Below are positions 34,301 to 44,800 of a stretch of 64,000 bases of DNA, one piece after another. The position numbers and the translations under genes are program-made. The stretch is taken from positions 153,285,781 to 153,349,780 of the forward strand of contig RSEF01000001.1 of assembly GCA_003993805.1 (NCBI GenBank), in the 5' to 3' direction. The stretch comes from Himantopus leucocephalus (Eukaryota; Chordata; Aves; Charadriiformes; Recurvirostridae). Positions within the stretch are counted from its first letter, which is position 1. Each line of letters opens with the position of its first letter. Under the pieces are notes generated by a model. The model was not told the DNA's origin. It saw only the letters and a list, made by a program, of their open reading frames with translations, and made no database searches.

Positions 34301-37300
34301 CTCCACCTCAACCTCTTCCAAAGGCCATTAATAAAGGAAAAAATCTCCACATTTTTTGTGTCTAAGTGTAATGAGGAGTTATGACCCATATTTCTACATA
34401 TATATGAATTTTGTAGGAAGTACAAAACACTGTAAAAGGGAAGATTTTGTGACTTGCATAGAAGTAATGTAAAGTTGTACATATGGAGGTGTTTTTTGTA
34501 CCATGTTTTATAAATAACAGTTTAAAACTTTGAGTTTGAGAAACTTGTCAATAAAGAGCATAGGTAGTATACTGAAACTGATAGTGTGAAACCAAAACAA
34601 TTTGGTTGGAGGATGCTTGATATAGATGAAATTTCAACCCAGCATAAACGATCTATTAATATGGTAATAAAGACTTACGGTTTTAGATGTGGTTTTGATG
34701 TTTTTCTCGGGATCAGCCTAGCAACAAGAGAAAATCTTAGTTTTTATGATTGTTCTTTTTGTTACTATATAATAAAAGCTCCTGCCGTAACAATGTTTGA
34801 TTTTCAGGAACAAAACCCCCGTACATTTAATATTTTAAATGCCTTCTTTTAAAAACTGTGAGGTTAAGCTGTTCTTCCACTGAAAGGTTTTTCCTCACCA
34901 CTGGTGCTCTGAAATACTGTGCCCTTTAAATTTGATTGCAGAACTGAGTATCAAAGAACTAAATAAAAAAAGGCTCAGGTTGCCCACCAATTAAAATTGT
35001 ATGTTTTACTTGTACAAAACAAAGTATCTAAAAAAAATACTAGTAAACTGGACATTTTTTTTTCCATTAAAACTTTTTTCTGTGTAGCTTTTACATTCTT
35101 AAACATTTAATTTAGCTATATTATGATTCCATTTCTAATTTTTTTTACTGTTGGAACAACAAAATCACAAATATTTCCGCAAATATTTCAAACTTTGGTT
35201 TTGATGGATATAATGCTACTTTCCATATTCATCCAAGTCTTCAAAATACTTGCAATTACTGAAATGTATAATAAAAACCATTGTGGGGGGTTGACCTTGG
35301 CTGACTCCTGATGCCCATCAAGCTGCTCTATCGCTCCCCTCCTCAGCAGGACGGGGTGGAAGGGACAAAATAAGATGGAAAAAACTCTCGTGGGTCAATA
35401 CAAAGGCATTTTAATAAAGCAAATGTGAAGGCTGCATGGAAGCAAAGGAAAACAAACTTATTCCCATCAGCAGGTGATGTCCAGCCACCTCCTGGGAAGC
35501 AGGGCTTTTGGACACATGGCATTTGCTCTGGAACACAAACATTGTAAATAATGAATGCCCCCCACCCCCCCATTCCTCTTCCTTTCCCTTAGCTTTTATT
35601 GCAGAGCAGATGTCATATTGCATGGAATATTCCTTTGATCATTTTGGGTCAGCTGTCCTGGCTGTGTCCCCTCCTAAGATCTTGCCTACCACCAGCCTAG
35701 TGGTGAGGGGGGAATGTTGGAGAGACAGCGTTGATGCTGTGCCAGCACTGTTCGGCAGTAGCCAAAACACTGGTGTGTTATCAACACCTTTCTAGCTACC
35801 AATACAAAGCACAGTACTATGAGGGCTGCTATGGGGAAAATTAACTCCATCTCAGCCGTAACCAATACAACCATATACAGTTAAGACCTTGAAAACTTGG
35901 ATATGCTGTTCCAATAACCTGACAGAATATTTCTTTTTATTCAAAGATGTGGATGGCTCTTTCCACTTTAAGTTAAAAAGAAAAGATACAGAACTTAATA
36001 AAACCCCACAATGAATGATGCTGTATTACTGTCCCTTACATCTGATTGTGACAGCTGTGGTGCAACCATCCAGATTGTATATGTTGCAGACCTACTTTAG
36101 ATAAACATAGACTCCTAAAATCCTTCAGCAATACCACACTGGCGTCAGTAAATGGAAGCAATAGGAGAAGGAGGCAAGGTTGGATATGCAAAGGGCAGGA
36201 TGGAAAGTACAGGTGTCCAGGTGGATATACCTAAGAGCTCTTGCAGCACATCCTAACTTACAGGTGTGCCTTTGCAATAAAGCATATATTACTCCTTTGG
36301 ACCTAATTTAGTAATGCCATAAACCTGACTGAGCAGTAATGATGACTACAAGAAGTAGGAACAAATGCAAAGTGAGTTTGTAAAAGACGTGTTAAAAGGT
36401 GAATGATGGGATAGGAGACTGCAGAGAGGAAAAATCACAGAACAGAAGGTCCTGACCTAACTTCATCAAAAAACAGCAGTAGGACTGAAAGACCGCACTG
36501 GGACCCAAACTGCCTTACAGGTGCACATAAAATTGGTTGTATCCAATTTAACAGCAGCTTTACTTTTTTTGTAGTATATTTAAAGTTCATTTAATGTATC
36601 CTGTAACTGTTCATAACAAAGTTGTCAGATAATATGGTCTATCCCCCTATATGTGCTAGAATAGTTATTCACCCTCAGTGTGGGGAATGTCTTGCCCAGT
36701 TTCTCAAAGGACCAGCTGTACAGTGGACTGAAAGCATTCCCTCAGCTTGCTGCCCCTGTTTGTGAGTGACAGCAGTCCTCAGCTCATGAGCAAGAGGGGC
36801 ATTGCATGACAAAAAAGAGAGATTAGTTAAGTAGGGAAGAAGAACAGAGTATTGGCTGTATAGTAGTATGTGTGGAAATATAAGCGTTCAAAATACTATT
36901 AAGAGTCATAATGATTCTTACCTTGTTTTCTATGACAATTTCATATTTGAAACAAGCACATCTTTTCACATGACTTGTGTGAGGTGGTTGCCACCGAATT
37001 TCACAAGCATGAGAAGCTTCCGTACAGTTCACAGTGACATTTAATGGAGGGGTGAGTTTTTCTACAGTAATATAATAAAAAATACTATTGATTAATAATC
37101 AGCTCTCTTCACTCTGCCTTTTTATAATACAGGTAGATGTTCAGGTAACTGGTCTAAAACATGTAATGCACCCATATTCTGAAGCAGGAATCCCTGATTT
37201 AACATTCCAGCTGAGGACCCTGGAGTATTGGCAGCAACAGTAGGTAAAGTCAAAAAACACAAACCATTTGTTAGATTTTACTGAATTTAGCATATAATCT

Positions 37301-40300
37301 GTGCAGGGATTGTTTGGGTTTTTCTATTGTGGTTTTTTTTTTTCTAGTGTTCATATTAAACAAGTATTTTTTTTATTAACAACATTCCCTAATTAAAAAA
37401 AGAAAGTTTTTGCTCACAGTGTTAATTTAATTAGTTCTTTTGTATTATGTGAATGAACAGAATTATGAGATAACGGTGTAAGACCAACATGTAGATAGTC
37501 CCGCTCAAGCATCCTTAGCTAGTTAATCCCAGAAGATGACACCTTTCTTTCAGAGAATGAATATTTGGCTGAAATGTTCATAATTATCCGACCTATGGTT
37601 TCAGATTGTCTCTGCATTAATTTGTTTCTGTTCATTCTTGTATTTTTAACTTTTCAGGCTGGGGTAAGGGGGAAAAAATCTGTTCTAAGGAGCTGTATTT
37701 TAAAAATGCATGCTTTTTTCTAGGGATGAATTCTTCATTCCCTTAGTATAAAACTGGAAAAAAAATCCTTACCTATTTTGTACAGAAAAATCATCTTCTC
37801 ATACGACTGAATGTTTTGTCCACTTCTAGACCCATTTACCAGGAAATAAGCTCTCTTATTCTCTATTGTCACATTTTGGAATCTACATCCTGTGTGCCTT
37901 CCACAATTATCTTTGATGTAATTCTGGCATCCTGTGAAATCTTCTTTCCTTTACATGACATATTTCATCAGTTAAATATTGACAATGTAACATGTCAGAC
38001 CAGAAAAGAAAATTCCCTAGGTTCAAGCAGACCTACTTACCTTGAGGTCCTCCAGTACAGAAAATATTGTGTATCTTCTGAAGCAGCCCTGCCCACATGC
38101 CAAGTGCAGTTCATGAAGGAAACATTAAAAATGACACAGACAAAATTTTCAATGGCTGTCCCATTCATATCTGCAAACACAGGAATAACACCTTATGTCC
38201 ACTCTGTGGAAAGACTGTATAACTGCTTAAATCATGTAGATCTCTGAAAGCTCATTTACTAATTCTTAGCCATCTGATTAGTAAATACAACTGCATACTG
38301 TGTGGGTCTTGCTGTTACATNCTGTATAACTGCTTAAATCATGTAGATCTCTGAAAGCTCATTTAGTAATTCTTAGCCACCTGATTAGTAAATACAACTG
38401 CATACTGTTTGGGTCTTGCTGTTACACGCTGACTTTAAGATAGCAATGATTTTATTTGCATTGAGCCATGAGGATTATCTACCACTGTTACAAGATGCTG
38501 AAGATGCTGGTACTCTAATTGACTCAGGCACAGTGATGTAGTGGAAGCTAATAACAGTCGCTGTTGTGACCTTTAGTTAGACCCCCTGTTTATCTAAGGT
38601 TCAGTCTACAATGGAATATAAAGTCTCCAACCATGAGTACCCTCTCCTGCGTTTGTCTTAAGTGCTCTGACTTTTGGTTGACTTATACAGGACTAAGGGT
38701 TTAAAATAAGCTGTCCACCACTTTCTTCGGTGTAACAGCTGGGTGATTACAACCTAACCCTGAGACTACTTCCTGAAGATAGTCCCCTGTGGAAGTGTCA
38801 TGATTTCAAAAAGAGAATGGCATCTGTTTTCAACCTTGAATCAAAAACAGTTGCTAATGTGTTCTGGCACTTTGGATTCAAGGATAGGGGGAATCTTGTT
38901 TGCATTGAACTTGGTAGAAGCAGGCCTGTATATCCATGTCATTAGTGTAAAACCAAGACAAAATTGAAGCAGAAGCTGATAGCTTGCTTAAGTTAAAAGA
39001 CTGCTCAGATTGTGTATTCACATGAGGAATGAATTTCTTGGGTGTTTTCTCCCTATCAAAAAGTGAGATCGCCAACAGACAATAATAATCATGCAGTACC
39101 TCTTCTTAACTACAGTCATCATGAATTGAAGGACTGGGTCACAGCTTTCCAAGACAGTGAGTGATTCATTGAGCTTAAGCACAACACATACCACCTTTAC
39201 ATGTACCCCTTCAGTTAGCATTAAAGCTCCCCATGTGTCTAAAACAGGTTCCCAAACAATGCTCAGAAGCCACCGTATTATGAGGCCAAGTGACTGTCTC
39301 CTGTCCAAGCTTCACTGTAGTCCAAGCTGGAAGACTCTTTTTCCTTATATTCCCAGAAACATCTGATCATGTAGCTGACAGTACTGATTTCAAAAGAAAT
39401 GCTGTTATTGAGCAGGCCAAAACTTCTGACATCAGTGGATGCTTAGAGAGAAAAGTGTAAGGAGACAAATAACACCAAGCAGGCCTTTGCCTACATACTC
39501 TCTTATCTACCAGCAAGCAGCACCCTATGGACTTGCAAAGTTGAAGGCTACCTCACAGGTCACTGTGCATAGCAGTCCAAGAAAGCCTGATCCCCCATTA
39601 ATTTCCTTCATCCATTTGGAATCCATTTATTTTTCAGCCTTTACCACATCCCTTGCCAATATGATGAGCAACGGGAGAATTCAAAAGGTCTATTTTCCTT
39701 CTGGCTCCTTTCCTCTCTTCAGCTGTAATGTGGGAAAAAGCAATTCTTCTCCAGAAAGGAAGGAGCCCAAACACACTCTTGTACCTAATATTTTTTCATG
39801 GCTTGCTCCAGGCAGATACTGTGCTGTATGGAGGCTTTTGGGACTACTCTACAGAATGAAGTTTCTTTCATTTGGGTGTACTACAAGTGTAGGCACATAA
39901 TAAAGGTGGCTAGGATAACAGTTTCCAGAGGGAAAGGCTGTTATCTAGGAGACCTGACCTAACATGATGTTGTGTAGCTTGGCTACAAATAGAGCTGGAT
40001 GAGTTAAAACCCATCCCTCAGAATGCCTTGGTGGAAGCATTCATTTCACACTCATCACACTGGAAGTCAGCATGCGCTAGGAGAAATGTTGTCAGGGACA
40101 GGACCTTGCAAAAGAGTCCCAAGAGTAGCAACCATCTGACTCTTACACATTTGGAAATAAAGAGGAATTGTTCAAGAGACAAGGAAGTTGTCAGAGTACT
40201 CCTGGATTTCTGGAAAACTTCCTGTATTCCAAGAAGGTTGAAACTGTTTCGAGATCTTGGTTGAGAAGCATTTCTTTCAACAGCGGTGTTGGCCTACGAT

Positions 40301-41867
40301 TCCCTGTCCTTCCCCATCCTCCATGTCTCCTTCCTGATACCATCCTGCCTTCCTGGCTGTGCTAGTACCATTCATTGTGGGGCCTCATAGTGAGTAGCTC
40401 TGAAGAAGCGGTCATCACTAAAACTAATGATGCTTCACCCACCCCAGCAGTTTTTGTTTCTTCTCGTTTTTTCATCTGGCTTAGCATCCTTTACCACAAA
40501 CAGTGGAACAAGCTCATCTGAGATGACAGTGTGGGTTAGCAACAAAGACCCAGAGGAGAGCTGTCTAAGCTATTTCTGCTGCTGCTGGAAATGTTGGCCC
40601 CTATCTGGTTACTAGGGGCATCTGAGCTCTCAGCATAGAGTTGCTTATATCCAACTTACTTGTAATTTTTTATATATATATATAACAAAGCATTCCTGAG
40701 AGTCCAGTGATTATGGTACTGTACTGTGGTGATGGAGAGCTTTGCTCAGTTCTCTGGTCTGCCACAATTTCACTTCATGACCAAGGGTCAATCAAATCTG
40801 CACTTCACTTCCTCGTTTACAAAAGAAATAGAGAAGTTTTCTTCCCATCAAGAAATTGTGAGGTAAATGCAGCAGTCTGAATTACGATCAGAGGTACTGT
40901 GCAACGGTCTTGGGGGGATGGGATTCATAAAGCCTTTAGCAATGCTGCAAATCAAAAGAAAAAATGGTTATTCAGATTTCAAATCAGATCACAACCTGGT
41001 TGACGTGTGGCCCAACAAGCAGTTGAGCTGGCTGGCAACATAAGAAATAGGGTGAAAGGAACTCATAAATCAACATTGTGGTCAAGGAAAAAGCAAATGA
41101 AACCACATCCTTGGCCTCTTCAGCGATGGCCTCAGTTTTTTATATCCAAGAGAAGCATACAGAGATATACTCAGATGTTCTTTAATTAGTCTAAGTTCTA
41201 CAGCCAGAACATTACTCTGCCTATAAAACAGCCATGATCAGCTGCACAGTGTTATGTTCATACCAACATCAAGCACATGCTGGGAAGGTCACACAGAAAT
41301 GTGTGAGTCCCTCTATTTCCTTTGCTGACAGGACTTTTTTTCCCAGGTTTTGAGGGAAAAATTTTTCATTTTTTCTTTATTCACCTTTCTGTGGATATGT
41401 CAAAGAAAATCTAGCAGAGTAGACACATATGGCTATCCTCCTTTAAGATTTATTTTTGAGCCTATTGTATTCACTCACAGTGCATTACAGTTTTACTTCT
41501 ATTTTTAGCAACACCTGGAATAGAGCTTAGTCTTCATGAGACATTTCTCCCATTATCTCCTGTTATTTCAATGAGACACTGAATTTTTTCTCTTTCCAGT
41601 CTACACTTGAGGACTAAGTTGTTCTAGTGGCTTCTTGATTAACCACTCATCTTTTAATAACCCCATATTTATCACTTCTTTATCATTATTTCATTAAAGA
41701 AGATGTAGGACCATATACTCACAATCCTTTTCTGTGATGTCTGATGTAGAGAACAGTTTAGTTTCTCTGTAGTGCTCTCTTGCTTCTGAACTGCCTCCTA
41801 TATTCTTTGATAATGATAATAAAATGCACAAGTACACTAATATCCTCACAAGCATCCTTCGTTTCAT
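31274..41867 (-). CDS. Gene 2: second CSF2RA-type receptor alpha chain, inverted relative to gene 1
   Basis: A second class I cytokine receptor alpha chain on the minus strand. Exons in transcript order: 41867-41723 (signal peptide), 38170-38041, 37948-37773, 37061-36922, 34717-34679, 33759-33621, 33049-32962, 32401-32320 and 31345-31274. From 38170 onward the exon lengths (130, 176, 140, 39, 139, 88, 82, 72) nearly equal those of gene 1 and every phase agrees. Motifs include FMNCTW, TQYFLYW, AYFLVNGS, NWGEWS, one membrane helix, a Box1-like TLPRPRDLF and the tail EEIITIIEEVT. No premature stop was found, so it looks functional. The N-terminal domain exons between 41723 and 38170 were not identified. 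It could be the true CSF2RA, a paralogue, or the local IL3RA equivalent; motifs favour the CSF2RA type. Confidence 0.85.
32320..32401 (-). CDS. Gene 2 exon: Box1 segment
   Basis: 82 nt, phase 2 to 0, acceptor CATTGTAG and donor GTATGT. It encodes CIYLKKTSATLPRPRDLFHK and ISPMSFQ. Exon length and phase equal the Box1 exon of gene 1, with a different proline motif. Confidence 0.88.
32962..33049 (-). CDS. Gene 2 exon: transmembrane helix
   Basis: 88 nt, phase 1 to 2, acceptor CTTTCAG and donor GTAAGC. It encodes RERLTSTSSP followed by MLFLISVLAASLVLFFC. The end aligns with the gene 1 helix (TILFCK). Both phases fit the neighbouring exons. Confidence 0.82.
33621..33759 (-). CDS. Gene 2 exon: WSXWS box
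   Basis: 139 nt, phase 0 to 1, acceptor TATTTAG and donor GTAAGA. It encodes ERSFTGNSYIFGSFSAEKRY, SVKIRATDNGCLVSQNWGEW and STPVEFG. The WGEWS box and VEFG end are as in gene 1; the exon is three codons longer. Confidence 0.93.
34679..34717 (-). CDS. Gene 2 micro-exon of 13 codons
   Basis: 39 nt, phase 0 to 0, acceptor TGCTAG and donor GTAAGT, reading ADPEKNIKTTSKT. Length and phase equal the gene 1 micro-exon (DNPEGKNKYTSIQ). Confidence 0.82.
35282..35869 (-). mobile_element. Solo LTR (588 bp) with 5-bp target duplication
   Basis: A complete LTR in minus orientation. Read on the minus strand it starts TGTATTGGTTACGGCTGAG and ends GGTCAACCCCCCACA, so it has TG..CA ends. The flanks are ACCAT at 35277-35281 and ACCAT at 35870-35874, a perfect 5-bp target-site duplication. 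It shares GTTGATAACACACCAG, the GACAGCTGACCC-type block and ATGGGAATAAG with the other LTRs. No internal retroviral sequence remains. It sits in the gene 2 intron between 36922 and 34717, in the gene's own orientation. Confidence 0.88.
36922..37061 (-). CDS. Gene 2 exon: first half of domain 2
   Basis: 140 nt, phase 1 to 0, acceptor TACTGTAG and donor GTAAGA. It encodes EKLTPPLNVTVNCTEA, CEIRWQPP and CACFKYEIVIENK, equivalent to the gene 1 exon at 21753. Confidence 0.93.
37773..37948 (-). CDS. Gene 2 exon: end of cytokine-binding domain 1
   Basis: 176 nt, phase 2 to 1, acceptor ATGTAAAG and donor GTAAGG. It encodes CQNYIKDNCGRHTGCRFQNV and then RAYFLVNGSRSGQ, ending IFLYKI. Same length as in gene 1. 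Confidence 0.92.
38041..38170 (-). CDS. Gene 2 exon: first strands of cytokine-binding domain 1
   Basis: 130 nt, phase 1 to 2, acceptor GTTTGCAG and donor GTAAGT. It encodes MNGTAIENFVCVIFNVSFMN, CTWHVGRAASEDTQYFLYW and RTSR, with the NCTW motif conserved. Confidence 0.92.
38215..38426 (+). repeat. 105-bp direct duplication around a single N
   Basis: Positions 38215-38319 and 38322-38426 match with about three differences (TACTAAT/TAGTAAT, CCATCTG/CCACCTG, TGTGTGG/TGTTTGG), with an N at 38321. It lies about 45 bp outside the 38170 exon edge, in intron. Confidence 0.88.
38430..41720. other. Gene 2 first intron, N-domain exons not found
   Basis: This region should contain the N-terminal-domain exons of gene 2, if they exist. 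A weak candidate on the minus strand near 38889-38972 reads ASILSWFYTNDMDIQACFYQ after a CTATCAG acceptor in the right phase, but no good donor follows. A frame at 39439-39900 (+) of 153 codons shows no domain. Nothing else was recognised. Confidence 0.4.
41723..41867 (-). CDS. Gene 2 first coding exon: signal peptide
   Basis: 145 nt, starting ATG at 41867-41865 and ending in phase 1 before a GTGAGT donor. The frame opens MKRRMLVRILVYLCILLSLS and continues KNIGGSSEAREHYRETKLFS and TSDITEKD. It is a basic start, a hydrophobic core and a polar mature end, as in a secretory signal. The second ATG (codon 5) has an A at -3 and could also be used. Assignment to gene 2 rests on strand, position and matching phase; no direct homologue was available for comparison. 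Confidence 0.65.
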
Positions 41868-41869
41868 AC

Positions 41870-44800
41870 ATGAATAACTTCTTTTCCCATATTTTAATAT
41901 TTTTAGCTATATTTGAAATCTTTCTTGACATTCTTTTTGTATTTTCATGAAAGAGGTAAGTATTTGACTGAGACAGATGTGATGGTTGTGATTGCACACA
42001 ACTGCATAACAACCCAGTGTTTTAAGCACACACAGTGCTTTCTGTTATTTATTTATTTACTTTTCTTGTGTCAACTTAGATTACGTCCATCTCTTGGGCA
42101 GATGTTAGAAACTGTGTAGGAGTAGCAGCTGCAGAAAAATATAAGAGAAAAGAAAATTTGGCTCTGCAATCCTTTGTGGTAATCAGGTTTATTAACAAGG
42201 AAAGACGAGATCTCACCTCTGGGCCTTGAGCCCAAGAGAATTCTTACTTTTATTCAATAGTTCTTGAATAGGAAATGCATAAACTGCTCTTGACTCTTGG
42301 ACACAATATATTGGATAATTTATAAAAGATTGTAAATAACATACTTGCTACTGGAAATAGATAAAAGGAAATTAAATTGCTTTAACCTTTTTACCTAACT
42401 CTGAAGATGCTGTCAATTGTGGGGTGGAGTTTGTCTTACCTAAACTTACCCAAGTGCTGTATAGACATGCCCACAGGGGAACCAATAATTCTACACTGCC
42501 TTAATAGTGGCTGGAAAGAAACAGTTATTTAAGACACAGTTTATTCAACCTAGTCTAGGACAAGACGAATGAAGACTTCATTATGTTTATTTCCTGCCAG
42601 TCACTGAAAAGATAGCCCAGAGGGATCCCTCTAAGACTAAGCTATCCACCTTGGTCAGGTGAATCCAGGAGGATCCATTCCTTTCCCCTCTTATATCATC
42701 TGGAATCCACATGTAAGTACTAAACAGAAATGCTACCACTATTCTTTTCTTACTGAAAATGCAAATTTATTTTTGAAAATACCTTTTCCTCCTCTTTCTT
42801 ATGCCTGTGCTAATATCATGTGCTTCTTTAGACAAACAGAATATTTAAAACTTTTTTCTTTAGAAAAACAGTTGCAGTAGAAGAACAGTAATATTTTCCC
42901 CAGAGGTGGTCCAAACTTTCTTTCACATCTCAAACAGTTCCTGTGCAGATTATTGATCAAAATCTTAATGAAACATAAAATATTTCTGTGTGAAGTTGTT
43001 CCCTTTCTGCACTGTAGTTTATAAACTTTCTATGAAAATTAGCTACTACTAGACTCCGTGCTACAGCAGCTCTCAGAGCATGTTGAATCTCAATTTCAGC
43101 CTGTAGAAAATTTCAGCCTGTAGAAAAACTACATCATCAGAATTTTGTTAAGGCATTCATACAAAAGCATGGATTTGCGGGTAATGTCTGTTCCCCTCTC
43201 ACAGTTATTTTAACAACATTAAAACTTGCACAAATAACAAAATGCAGTATTTCATTGCCTCACTTCTTTGGAGTAAAAGTAAAAAACAGATAAAGACAAA
43301 AGTAAACCTACCTCTTTCTTGAAAACCCGTTTCCCTGTGGCAGTTACAGTAATGGGGCACAAATAGGATGGAAGCTGTGAATTTGCGTTGGTGGCATATT
43401 TTTGTGTGCTTTGACAATGTGATTTCATTATTAAGTTCTTCTAAACTGCTCGTGTAACAGGGTGTGAAAATCCCGCCTTAAACCACGACAATGTCTTACT
43501 CATTTCCCTTCCCTGTAATTCTGTAATGTAACAGGGAAAAGTGTGGTTTCAGCTATTGTTTTTGTACAGGGAACCAAATAGGCCAGAATAGAAGGACACC
43601 CTGTTATTGCTTTATTCACATAATTTTCACTCATTTTTGTCACATAATTTTCACTCATTTTTGTCACACATTTTTCATATAGGCATTTGTACGGGGCACA
43701 ACCTCAAAGGAAGGTGAATATGAGTCTACATTCTGTCTCTGGTATAGGTCAGGTAGCATTATTTCAAGCCACGCCACTATTTCCTGCTTATCGTTTAGGA
43801 TTACTGCCCTGCACAGGAGAATAAGGCTGGTGCTCTGGACCTCGTAACAGCCGTTCCTAGCTTTGCACTAGCCAGCCTCATTTCCTGTAGACGGGTAGCA
43901 AACCAATGTCACCTTCTTCCACAACTCCTCCACTTGGTATGTACACGTTTATCTGGGCTGGATAAATTCAACGCACAGACCAGGAAAATTTTCTTCACAC
44001 GTGCAAATGCCCTAAGTGTACCAAATCAACGCCTCATCACTTGTCTGTGCTCATGCCCTGGTCCGAGGAAGATGTGCAGTCCCCCTTGCCCTCTGGCTGC
44101 AGAGTCTGAGCATCCTCTTTCCAACTGCAGTCCACAATGTGAGCACACACAGTGTGGCACTAACACAGTGCAACAGAGGTTGTGCACCGCCCAGGCATGG
44201 ACATCCACAACTGCCCATGTCAGCAGGCTCCGAAATGAGTAAGCCTAAGCTTTTTTTGCCATCTTGACTACTTTTGACACTGAAGAGTGTGCCTGGGTCC
44301 TGAAAGAAGTTTGTCCAGCAAAGCGACTTTCTGCGAACTAAGAAACATAGCACCTGCCTTTTCATGTACCCATAGTACAGTCTGATCACAGATCCCTCTG
44401 CCTTTCTCACCTTTATATCATTTGAACAAGAAAATGAAGTGATTAAAGTAAACAACAGCGTTTAAATATATTAGTTATAATATTCACTGAGTATACCAGT
44501 CTTACTATATGTATCTATTATATCTCACCAGAGGAGTGGTAAATCAGATCAGATTTGTCCTGCGTCTCTTTGCCTGTGTCTTGTACAGCTTCATTCCCAT
44601 CAGCCTCTGTTGTTGTTGCTCTTCTGGGCAGAGGAGGAATCAGGGGGTTTCTTGAGAAGATGTTTCCTCTTCCTCAGCTCTCAATTCCTCAATTTTATTC
44701 GTAGGGTAGACAACAGGACACTATCATGTTCCCTGCTAAGACACTTCAGTTCAGGAGCTGCAGAAGTAGGGCCTTTTGTTCTCTTTCTCACTTTCTGTTG

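Noticed and set aside
38889..38972. Minus-strand frame ASILSWFYTNDMDIQACFYQ as the first N-domain exon of gene 2.
   Set aside because: The acceptor and entry phase fit and the Trp/Cys spacing is suggestive, but there is no good donor before the stop, and no second N-domain exon was found between it and 38170.
39018..39308. A 96-codon minus frame with LTEGVHVKVVCVVLKLNES, reminiscent of the LHEGVTF strand of the N-domain.
   Set aside because: It has the wrong order relative to the other candidate exon, no fitting splice sites, and similarity limited to a few residues.
43490..43500. TTAAACCACGACA near 43478-43492, resembling the 3' end of the avian LTR family.
   Set aside because: No matching LTR body lies upstream, and no TG start or target duplication could be found.
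43934..44455. Overlapping open frames of 102 codons (+) and 134 codons (-).
   Set aside because: No domain, no signal peptide and no splice context; the overlap on both strands in a GC-richer patch explains the length.
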